From Planctomycetota bacterium (GTDB taxonomy: Bacteria; Planctomycetota; MHYJ01; JACPRB01): DNA of 12,849 bases. Of this stretch, positions 6,631 to 12,849 are shown one piece after another; the stretch's first letter is position 1, and each line of letters begins with the position of its first letter. A program made the translations under genes and the position numbers. The DNA is taken from positions 1 through 12,849 of the forward strand of contig JACQFK010000595.1 in the NCBI GenBank assembly GCA_016200125.1. The letters are read 5' to 3'. Below the pieces are notes generated by a model, which worked only from the letters and a program-made list of their open reading frames with translations, was not told the DNA's origin and made no database searches.

Positions 6631-7578
6631 TCAGCGGTACTGGTAGCTCATCTTGTCCATGCGGAGGGACTGCCCCGACGTGAACTGGTACATGCAGGCG
6701 TCGTCGGTGTAGTCCATGAAGTTGTGGATCGGATCGAAGCCGGGGGACGACTTGCAGGAATCCGTCGTGTCGGGTGGAAAGCCGTAATGGGGAGCCCGCT
6801 CGGCGGGAGTGTCGGCCACCTGGTCGTTCGTCTTGCTGCATCCGCCCTGGAAGGTGTGATACAGGCCCAGCCAGTGACCCACCTCGTGCGTCGCGGTGTC
6901 GCCCTCGTCGTAGGGCACCGCGCTGCCGCCGGGCAGGGAGGAGAACAGGATCACGACGCCGTCGTTCGACGGCTGGCTCGCATAGCTCCAGGGGAAGGTG
7001 GACCAACCGAGAAGCCCGCCGCCGCAATTGGTTGAGTAGAGGTTGAGCGCCTGGACGCCTCCCTGCCGCAGGGCGGTTTTGGCCTGCGTTTCGGCGACGC
7101 TGCCGGGAGTCATCGTATACCAGGTCGAGTTCGTCGTCCGGTCGGTTCCGACGAGGACGAAGCGGAACGGGGTGTCCACTCCCCCGGTGAGCCCGCCGTA
7201 GGAATCATTCAGCACCTGGATTTGCGCGGCGATCTGGCTGTCGGGGATGTCGCCGTTGGAGATGCCCGTGCCCTTGTTGATGACGTGGAAGTAGACCGGG
7301 ACGCTGATGCTGCCCGGAGGCCGGGGGCTGAATCCCCCGCCGCCGCCCGGCTTTCGAGCGGCCTGGTCCATCCAGGCCTGATGAGCCCTCTCCAGCTGCT
7401 CCATCGCCTTCAGGCCCGGGTGCCTGGTCATGCAGCGCAGGCTGAGATGCTCGGTGTCCTCGATGCAGTCGTCGTCGCCGTCCGCCTTGTCGCCGCGCCA
7501 GAACGCGCTGATCGGCAGCGCCAGTCCGAGGACGGCCGCGGCCGAGAACAGCGACACCACGTTTCTCCTGCGGATCAT
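6631..7578 (-). CDS. Secreted zinc metalloprotease, pappalysin-like M43 family (metzincin)
   Basis: 315 residues. A Sec signal peptide (1-25, MIRRRNVVSL then a hydrophobic run to PISA) directs export. The zinc-binding motif HEVGHWLGLYH (H231, E232, H235, H241) is the metzincin HExxHxxGxxH, and NFMDY (M288) is the Met-turn. Both, with the surrounding cysteines (C185, C247, C275, C295), fit the M43B group that includes ulilysin and PAPP-A. Residues 28-90 look like a propeptide: an acidic stretch, LRCMTRH (C49) as a possible cysteine switch, and a Gly/Pro-rich linker before the catalytic fold starts at ISVPVYFHVI. I chose ATG 7578, which has GGAGGG upstream and starts the signal peptide; an earlier in-frame ATG at 7659 lies in the promoter. 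It is flanked by its own promoter and a hairpin terminator, so it is probably monocistronic. The substrate is unknown. Confidence 0.93.
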   Translation of the reverse strand: MIRRRNVVSLFSAAAVLGLALPISAFWRGDKADGDDDCIEDTEHLSLRCMTRHPGLKAMEQLERAHQAWMDQAARKPGGGGGFSPRPPGSISVPVYFHVINKGTGISNGDIPDSQIAAQIQVLNDSYGGLTGGVDTPFRFVLVGTDRTTNSTWYTMTPGSVAETQAKTALRQGGVQALNLYSTNCGGGLLGWSTFPWSYASQPSNDGVVILFSSLPGGSAVPYDEGDTATHEVGHWLGLYHTFQGGCSKTNDQVADTPAERAPHYGFPPDTTDSCKSSPGFDPIHNFMDYTDDACMYQFTSGQSLRMDKMSYQYR

Positions 7579-7624
7579 GACCTGCCCTCCCTCTATCAAT
7601 TCTTCGAACCGTGGAAGCCCACCT

Positions 7625-7653
7625 GATGTACACCGGCCGCGCCGGGAGGTCAA
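7625..7653 (-). promoter_or_regulatory. Sigma-70-like promoter of the M43 protease gene
   Basis: On the minus strand TTGACC (7653-7648) matches the -35 box in 5 of 6 positions and is followed after 17 bases by TACATC (7630-7625), a weaker -10 box (3 of 6). Transcription would begin about 40 bases before the ATG at 7578, leaving room for its ribosome-binding site. Confidence 0.45.
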
Positions 7654-7667
7654 CTGCATTTATGCAG
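7654..7667. promoter_or_regulatory. Operator-like palindrome next to the protease promoter
   Basis: CTGCAT-TT-ATGCAG is a perfect 6+6 inverted repeat with a 2-base spacer, directly abutting the candidate -35 box. Its size and place are typical of a binding site for a dimeric regulator (activator position). The local AT-rich patch stands out in a GC-rich region. No regulator gene is nearby. Confidence 0.4.
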
Positions 7668-7833
7668 CATTTTCAGTTCGTTTATGGGTTCACGACTGAA
7701 TGACCCCGCAGCGGGGGATCTCGTTCTTTGAAGGAGCATCGCCCGGGTGGGCGTCTTGGGGATTGTCGAGGGGTTTCGGGCGCTCCAGTGGTAGTAAGTA
7801 TGGGGCGTTGATGCCGGATTGAAGGGAATATCC

Positions 7834-8583
7834 ATGATGATCGCACTGGCGCTTCTCGCAGCCCTGATGCCCCAGGATGAAGCCGCCGCCAAAGCGGCTC
7901 TCGAGACCTACAAGACCACGGTCGGCAAATCGAAAGACGCCAAGTCCCATGCCGACGCCGTCACCGAACTGGCCAAGACGGCCCACGAAAGCGTGGCGGT
8001 CAGGCTGGGATCGCTGCTGGCGACCGACGAGCGGGAGGTGCGCATCGCGGCGGCCACGGGACTCGGCACCTTCAACAAGACGCCCGAGCTGAAGGTGAGC
8101 GCCGCCAAGTTCCTGGTCCAGGCGCTGACCGCCGGCGCCAATGCGCGCGAGATCGAGGTTCGCCTCGCGATCTTTGCGGCGCTCGGGGCCCTGCAGGAGG
8201 AATCCTCGGTCAATGCCGTGAAGAGCCACTTCGACGACCGCGACCCCAAGATCGCCTGCGCGGCGATCGCCGCCGCGGGCGCCATCCGCAGCAAGAGCGT
8301 CGTCGAGCCCCTCATCCAGGTCGTCAGGGATTGCGAGAGGATCCAGTCCGGTTCCGGGGCCCTTCCTCCCGCCCCCCTTCCCACCAAGGGAAAGCCGCCC
8401 GCCAAGCCGCCTCCGCCCCCTCCCGGGAAGGACAACACGGACAAGGAGAAGAAGGACCGCGCGAGCGCCGTCGGCGCCGCGGCCGAGGCCGCCCTGAGCG
8501 GCATGACGGGTCAGAATTTCAAGACCGGCGACGAGTGGGAGCGCTGGTGGAGCAAGAACCGCTCGACCTTCACGCCGAAGTAG
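7834..8583 (+). CDS. Exported HEAT-repeat protein with proline-rich hinge
   Basis: 249 residues. A hydrophobic N-terminus, MMIALALLAALMPQDEA, suggests a short signal peptide. Helical HEAT-like repeats follow at about 38-80, 85-125 and 126-168, including REVRIAAATGLGTF and VRLAIFAALGAL. Next comes a Pro-rich linker (178-198, a run of six prolines), a charged DKEKKD patch, and a C-terminal segment, GMTGQNFKTGDEWERWWSKN, of a type often seen at the end of planctomycete HEAT-repeat proteins. The start is ATG 7834, with GAAGGGA about 7 bases upstream; an in-frame TTG at 7819 is possible but has no ribosome-binding site. Such repeats bind other proteins; the partner is unknown. It converges on the DUF1501 gene with a gap of 7 bases and no visible terminator. 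Confidence 0.85.
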   Translation: MMIALALLAALMPQDEAAAKAALETYKTTVGKSKDAKSHADAVTELAKTAHESVAVRLGSLLATDEREVRIAAATGLGTFNKTPELKVSAAKFLVQALTAGANAREIEVRLAIFAALGALQEESSVNAVKSHFDDRDPKIACAAIAAAGAIRSKSVVEPLIQVVRDCERIQSGSGALPPAPLPTKGKPPAKPPPPPPGKDNTDKEKKDRASAVGAAAEAALSGMTGQNFKTGDEWERWWSKNRSTFTPK

Positions 8584-8590
8584 GGCGTCC

Positions 8591-10015
8591 TCAGGCCAGG
8601 ATGCCCGGCACCAGCTTGCCGTGCACGTCGGTCAGCCGGTGGTGCCGGCCCTGGTACTTGAAGGTGAGCCGGGTGTGCTCGATGCCCAGGCAGTGGAGGA
8701 TCGTCGCGTTCAGATCGTGAACCTCGACGGGATCCTTCACGATGTTGTAGCTGTGGTCGTCGGTCTCCCCCCACGTGAAGCCCGGCTTCACGCCGCCGCC
8801 CGCGAGCCACACCGTGAAGCAGCGCGGGTGGTGATCCCGGCCGTAGTCCGATTCGGTCAGCCTTCCCTGGCAGTAGACCGTTCGGCCGAATTCGCCGCCC
8901 CAGACGACCAGCGTGTCGTCGAGCAGGCCGCGCTGCTTGAGATCCTGGACGAGCGCCGCCGTCGGCTGGTCGGTGTCGCGGCACTGGCGGCGGATGTCCC
9001 GCGGCAGATTCGTGTGCTGGTCCCAGCCGCGGTGGAAGAGCTGGATGAAGCGCACGCCCCGCTCGGCCAGGCGCCGCGCCAGCAGGCAGTTCGCCGCGAA
9101 GGTCCCCGTCTTGAGGCAGTCGGGGCCGTAGAGGTCGAGGATCGACTTCGGCTCCTTCGAGACGTCGATCAGCCCCGGCACCGAGGCCTGCATCCGGAAG
9201 GCCATCTCGTACTGCGCGATCCGCGTGCGGATCTCCGGATCGCCCTGCTCGCGCAGCTTGAGCTCGTTGAGCGCGGCGAGGTCGTCGAGCATCGCGCGGC
9301 GCATCGTCTTGTCGATGCCCGGCGGATCGGAGAGATAGAGCACGGGATCGCCCACCCGCTGGAGCTTGACGCCCTGGTATTCGCTCGGCAGGAAGCCGCT
9401 GCCCCAGAGCCGGTCGTAGAGCGGCTGGTCCCCCTCCCCCGAGGTCATCACCACGAAGCTCGGCAGGTCCTCGTTCTGCCGCCCCAGCCCGTAGGAGAGC
9501 CAGGCTCCCATGCTGGGCCGCCCCGCGAGCTGGCTGCCCGTCTGGAGGAACGTGATCGCCGGATCATGGTTGATCGCCTCAGTGTGCATCGACTTGATGA
9601 AGCAGAGATCGTCGGCGATGCGGGCCGTGTAGGGCAGGAGATCGCTCACCCAGGCGCCGCTCCGGCCGCGCGGGGCGAACTTGAAGATCGACGGCGCGAT
9701 CGGGAAGCGCTCCTGCGTCGCGGTCATCCCCGTGAAGCGCTGGCCTTTGCGGACGGAGTCGGGCAGATCGTCGCCGCGGAACTTCTCCAGCGCCGGCTTG
9801 TAGTCAAAGAGATCCATCTGCGAGGGCGCGCCCGACTGGCAGAGATAGATGACCCGCTTCGCCCGCGGCGCGACCTGGGGCTGGACGGCTTCCTGCGCGA
9901 AGACGTCCTGCTTCAGCATCGTGGCGACGGCCATCGCGCCGACGCCGAGGCCGGCGCCCATGAGGAAGCGCCGGCGCTCCAGGACTTCGAACTCGCAGCG
10001 CCGATCCATGCTCAT
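8591..10015 (-). CDS. DUF1501 family protein, Tat-exported
   Basis: 474 residues, complete. The N-terminus carries a twin-arginine leader, ERRRFLMG (13-20) followed by the hydrophobic stretch [14 protein letters not shown], so the folded protein should be exported. The body is typical DUF1501, distantly sulfatase/alkaline-phosphatase-like: [20 protein letters not shown] near the start, then [37 protein letters not shown] and [18 protein letters not shown] with likely metal-site His and Asp, and [11 protein letters not shown] at the end. The ATG at 10015 overlaps the upstream gene's stop as ATGA, showing coupled translation. DUF1501 and PSCyt/PSD1 genes occur as pairs in many planctomycetes; the enzymatic role is not established, though a link to polysaccharide use has been suggested. 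Confidence 0.92.
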   Translation of the reverse strand: MSMDRRCEFEVLERRRFLMGAGLGVGAMAVATMLKQDVFAQEAVQPQVAPRAKRVIYLCQSGAPSQMDLFDYKPALEKFRGDDLPDSVRKGQRFTGMTATQERFPIAPSIFKFAPRGRSGAWVSDLLPYTARIADDLCFIKSMHTEAINHDPAITFLQTGSQLAGRPSMGAWLSYGLGRQNEDLPSFVVMTSGEGDQPLYDRLWGSGFLPSEYQGVKLQRVGDPVLYLSDPPGIDKTMRRAMLDDLAALNELKLREQGDPEIRTRIAQYEMAFRMQASVPGLIDVSKEPKSILDLYGPDCLKTGTFAANCLLARRLAERGVRFIQLFHRGWDQHTNLPRDIRRQCRDTDQPTAALVQDLKQRGLLDDTLVVWGGEFGRTVYCQGRLTESDYGRDHHPRCFTVWLAGGGVKPGFTWGETDDHSYNIVKDPVEVHDLNATILHCLGIEHTRLTFKYQGRHHRLTDVHGKLVPGILA

Positions 10016-12849
10016 TCCTTGGTCACGGCCTCGTCGAGATTCAGGATCAGGCTCGCCACCGTGGTCATCGCCGCCAGTTCGGCGACGTCGAGCGCGGGGT
10101 CGGGCTTCGAATCGCCCGTCGAGACCAGCTTCCGCGCCGCCTCGGGATTCCGGCGGAAGGCCTCGAGATTCGATCCGAGCGCGCGGCGGAGGATCTCCTC
10201 CTCCGCGGCGGAGGGCGGCCGCGCCAGGACGCGCCGGAAGCCCCCGGGGATCCCTTCCTTCATCATGCGCGCCGCCAGGACGCGCGCGGCTTCGACGTAG
10301 GTGACGTCGTTCATGAGCGCGAGCGCCTGGAGCGGCGTGTTGGTCCGCGTCTCGCGCACCGTGCAGGCCTCGCGGCCGGGCGCGTCGAAGGTCGACATCG
10401 TGGGCGGAACGACCGTCCGCTTCCAATAGGTGTAGAGGCTGCGGCGATAGAGGTCGGCGCCCCGGGACGGCTCGTACTGCGTGTCGGTCGCGATCTCCTT
10501 CCAGAGGCCCTCGGGCTGGTAGGGCTTCACCGAGGGGCCGCCGAGGCGCTCGACCAGCAGGCCGCTCGCCGCCAGCGCCTGGTCTCGAACCATCTCGGCG
10601 GGAAGGCGGAAGCGCGGCCCCCGCGCGAGCAGGCGGTTGTCGGGATCGCGCTCCCGCAGCGCGGGCGTCAGCCGCGACGACTGCCGGTACGCGGCGCTCG
10701 TCACGATCGTTTTCTGGAGCTGCTTGACGTTCCAGCCGCTCCGCAGGAATTCCGCCGCCAGCCAGTCGAGCAGCTCGGGGTGGCCGGGCCGCTCGCCCTG
10801 GACGCCGAAGTCCTCGACCGTCCGGACGATGCCCGCTCCGAAGTACATCTGCCACCAGCGGTTCACGACCACGCGCGCCGTGAGCGGGTTGGCCGGATCG
10901 ACGATCCAGCGCGCCAGCGCGAGCCGGTTCGGCGGCGCGCCCGGCGGGAGCGGGTGCAGCGCGGAGGGGACGCCCGGAGCGACCGGCTTCCCGGGCCGGT
11001 TGTACTCCCCGCGGATCAGGACGTGGGTGTCGCGCGGCGACGCCATCTCCTCCATGACCATGACCGTGGGCAGGCTCTCCTCGAAAGCCTGCTTCTTCCG
11101 GCTGAGCGCGACAACGTTGCGGCGCGCGTCGCGGAATTCCTTCGGCGCGAAGCGCTCGAGGAAGCAGGCGGCCACCTTGCCCTCCTCGGCCCGGCTCCGC
11201 TCCGCCCCGGGGCGCTTGAGGAGCTCGCCGATATCGTCGGTCGCCGCGATCCATCCGATCTCCTCCGGCGTCAGGTTCCGGGAGTAGACGCGGACCTCGT
11301 CGATCGTCCCCCGGAAGGGCTCGCGCCCCGCGCCGATGCGGAAGGGATGCTCCGACGCGAAGGACTGGTTGAGGAAGTCGAGGTGGACCTTGAGCCGCTC
11401 GGGTTTGCCGTCGACGTAGACCGTCAGGCCCGCCGCCGCGCGCGACCCGTCGTAGGTCACCGCGACGTGATGCCAGCCCGGCTCCAGCGCCCGCTCCGTC
11501 TCCACGCGGATCGCGTCGTCCAGCCAGCGCTTGACCAGGTTGACCTGGATCCTGCTCTTCTCGAGGTGGACCTGATAGCCGTCCTCGCGGCCCACCTCGT
11601 CCATGCGCGACAGGAGCGTGCCGCTGCCGTCGCGGACCCAGGCGGCCAGCGTGAACTTGTCGAAGTAGCCGAACTTGCCGACCTCCGCCGCCTCGAAGTG
11701 GCGCGTCCCGTCGAAGGAGGCCGCGCGGCCCGCACGACCTTCGACATACTCGGGCGGCCCGCCCGCGGCCTTCGCCGGCGCGGCGTCGCCGTCGAGCTCG
11801 AAGCGCGCGCTGAGGCCGTCGGTCGGCGTCCAGGGGGCGACCTCGTCCGGCTTCACGGAGGATTCCCAGGCCGACAGATGGGCGCCGAAGGTCCGCACCT
11901 GCCGGAGGAGGAGTTCCCGGGCCTTCTGGAGCTCGGCGTCCAGCCGCTTCCGCTCCGCGAACTGCTCGGGCGTGGGCGCCTGGATGAAGGGCGGCGAATT
12001 GCCCGCCTTCACGGCGCGTCCCTGCTCGGGGATCGTGTTGAAGTAGGCGAAGAGCCGGTAGAACTCCTCCTGCGTGAACGGATCGTACTTGTGGTCGTGG
12101 CAGCGGGCGCAGCCGAGGGTGATCCCCAGCCACACGGTCGCCGTCGTGTCGACGCGGTCGACCACGTACTCGACCTGGTACTCCTCGGGGATGATGCCGC
12201 CCTCCGAGTTGCCGCGGTGGTTCCGGTTGAAGCCGGTGGCGATCCGCTGGTCGAGCGTCGCCCCGGGCAGCAGGTCGCCGGCGAGCTGCTCGACGCTGAA
12301 GCGGTCGAAGGGCATGTTGGAGTTGAACGCGTCGATCACCCAGTCGCGCCAGCGCCACATGTCGCGCGGGCCGTCGTTCTGGTAGCCGCTGGTGTCGGCG
12401 TAGCGCGCGGCATCGAGCCAGCGGATCGCCATCCGCTCGCCGTAGCGCGGCGAGGCCAGGAGCCGGTCGACCACGCGCTCGTAGGCGTCCGGCGCAGCGT
12501 CGGCCGCGAAGGCGTCCGCCTCCTCCGGGGTCGGCGGCAGGCCCGTGAGATCGAGCGTGACGCGCCGGAGGAGCGTGGCCTTGTCCGCCTCGGGCGACGG
12601 CTCGAGCCCCTCCCGTTCGAGGCGGACGAGGACGAAGTCGTCGATCGCATTCCGGCGCCAGCGGCGGTTCTTCGTTTCAGGAGCGGGCGGCGGCTTCGGC
12701 GGGACGAGCGCCCAGTGGGTCCCCCAGGGAGCCCCTTCCGCGATCCAGCGGCGCACGAGGGCGATCTGCGCGGGCGAGAGCTTGCGCTTCGACTTTGCCG
12801 GCGGCATCCGGTCGTCGTCCGTCGCGGTCAGCCGGCGGATCAGCTCCAG
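10012..12849 (-). CDS. PSCyt1/PSCyt2 (DUF1549)-LamG-PSD1 (DUF1553) protein, N-terminus missing
   Basis: 945 residues are visible; the gene runs off the right edge. Visible residues 1-40 ([16 protein letters not shown], then [10 protein letters not shown]) are the end of a PSCyt1 cytochrome-like domain, so the ATG at 12807 is internal and not the start. DUF1549/PSCyt2 occupies about 66-275, with [32 protein letters not shown] and a haem-type CARCH motif (C247, C250, H251). A LamG/concanavalin-like lectin domain is inserted at about 345-526 ([40 protein letters not shown]). PSD1/DUF1553 covers about 640-910, with [18 protein letters not shown] and [10 protein letters not shown]. It is probably exported and may bind a carbohydrate. 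It is translationally coupled to DUF1501 and so probably acts with it; the biochemical function is unproven. Confidence 0.93.
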   Translation of the reverse strand: MELIRRLTATDDDRMPPAKSKRKLSPAQIALVRRWIAEGAPWGTHWALVPPKPPPAPETKNRRWRRNAIDDFVLVRLEREGLEPSPEADKATLLRRVTLDLTGLPPTPEEADAFAADAAPDAYERVVDRLLASPRYGERMAIRWLDAARYADTSGYQNDGPRDMWRWRDWVIDAFNSNMPFDRFSVEQLAGDLLPGATLDQRIATGFNRNHRGNSEGGIIPEEYQVEYVVDRVDTTATVWLGITLGCARCHDHKYDPFTQEEFYRLFAYFNTIPEQGRAVKAGNSPPFIQAPTPEQFAERKRLDAELQKARELLLRQVRTFGAHLSAWESSVKPDEVAPWTPTDGLSARFELDGDAAPAKAAGGPPEYVEGRAGRAASFDGTRHFEAAEVGKFGYFDKFTLAAWVRDGSGTLLSRMDEVGREDGYQVHLEKSRIQVNLVKRWLDDAIRVETERALEPGWHHVAVTYDGSRAAAGLTVYVDGKPERLKVHLDFLNQSFASEHPFRIGAGREPFRGTIDEVRVYSRNLTPEEIGWIAATDDIGELLKRPGAERSRAEEGKVAACFLERFAPKEFRDARRNVVALSRKKQAFEESLPTVMVMEEMASPRDTHVLIRGEYNRPGKPVAPGVPSALHPLPPGAPPNRLALARWIVDPANPLTARVVVNRWWQMYFGAGIVRTVEDFGVQGERPGHPELLDWLAAEFLRSGWNVKQLQKTIVTSAAYRQSSRLTPALRERDPDNRLLARGPRFRLPAEMVRDQALAASGLLVERLGGPSVKPYQPEGLWKEIATDTQYEPSRGADLYRRSLYTYWKRTVVPPTMSTFDAPGREACTVRETRTNTPLQALALMNDVTYVEAARVLAARMMKEGIPGGFRRVLARPPSAAEEEILRRALGSNLEAFRRNPEAARKLVSTGDSKPDPALDVAELAAMTTVASLILNLDEAVTKE

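Noticed and set aside
7704..7716. CCCCGC-A-GCGGGG hairpin in the protease/HEAT intergenic region as a terminator
   Set aside because: The loop is too tight for the full stem and no gene end is near; probably chance in GC-rich sequence.
8591..12358. A 1255-codon open frame continuing upstream of DUF1501 through the PSD1 gene
   Set aside because: Only the last 474 codons match a protein family. The upstream 780 codons are Arg/Ala/Pro-rich low-complexity translation antiphase to the clearly recognisable PSCyt2-LamG-PSD1 gene, as expected in GC-rich DNA with few stop codons.
1..12849. CRISPR arrays, transposons, integrases, tRNA genes or phage-like islands
   Set aside because: I saw no regularly spaced direct repeats, transposase or integrase motifs, tRNA-like cloverleaf or abrupt composition change.

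Overview
The window is GC-rich throughout and densely packed with genes. The best clue to the host is the pair at the right end: a DUF1549/DUF1553 (PSCyt2/PSD1) protein overlapping a Tat-exported DUF1501 protein. Such pairs are hallmarks of Planctomycetota and, less often, Verrucomicrobiota and Acidobacteriota. A secreted HEAT-repeat protein with a WW-containing tail fits the same picture. I infer a planctomycete-like or related, probably uncultivated, bacterium; the phylum cannot be fixed from this window alone.

Left end (1-4760, all minus strand): one compact operon for a soluble, bidirectional group 3b [NiFe]-hydrogenase of the NADP-linked 'sulfhydrogenase' type. Transcription order is hydB (4Fe-4S subunit), a small cyclic-nucleotide-binding-like protein, hydG (FAD/NAD(P) and 2Fe-2S diaphorase subunit), hydD (small subunit), hydA (large subunit with the NiFe site) and the large-subunit maturation endopeptidase, which runs off the left edge. 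This is the classic hydBGDA order with an extra cNMP-fold gene between hydB and hydG. Every junction overlaps by a few to 26 bases, so the subunits are probably translationally coupled. Electrons from H2 would flow from the NiFe site (HydA) through FeS clusters (HydD, then HydG and HydB) to FAD and NAD(P)+ in HydG. No hyp maturation genes are in view.

Middle (4761-8590): a divergent intergenic region with a strong hairpin, then a small Tyr/Trp-rich lipoprotein gene that appears frameshifted by one extra C. Next come a MTH1187-type thiamine-binding (DUF77) protein, a lipoprotein made of two duplicated Cys-rich zinc-ribbon modules, a small unrecognised ORF, a bidirectional hairpin terminator, a secreted pappalysin-like M43 metalloprotease with a recognisable promoter and adjacent palindrome, and a secreted HEAT-repeat protein on the plus strand.

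Right end (8591-12849, minus strand): the DUF1501 protein and its partner PSCyt1/PSCyt2-LamG-PSD1 protein, overlapping at ATGA. The partner's N-terminus lies beyond the window.

I see no tRNA, rRNA, CRISPR array, insertion sequence or integrase. No gene-free stretch exceeds 300 bases; the longest is about 255 bases (7579-7833).
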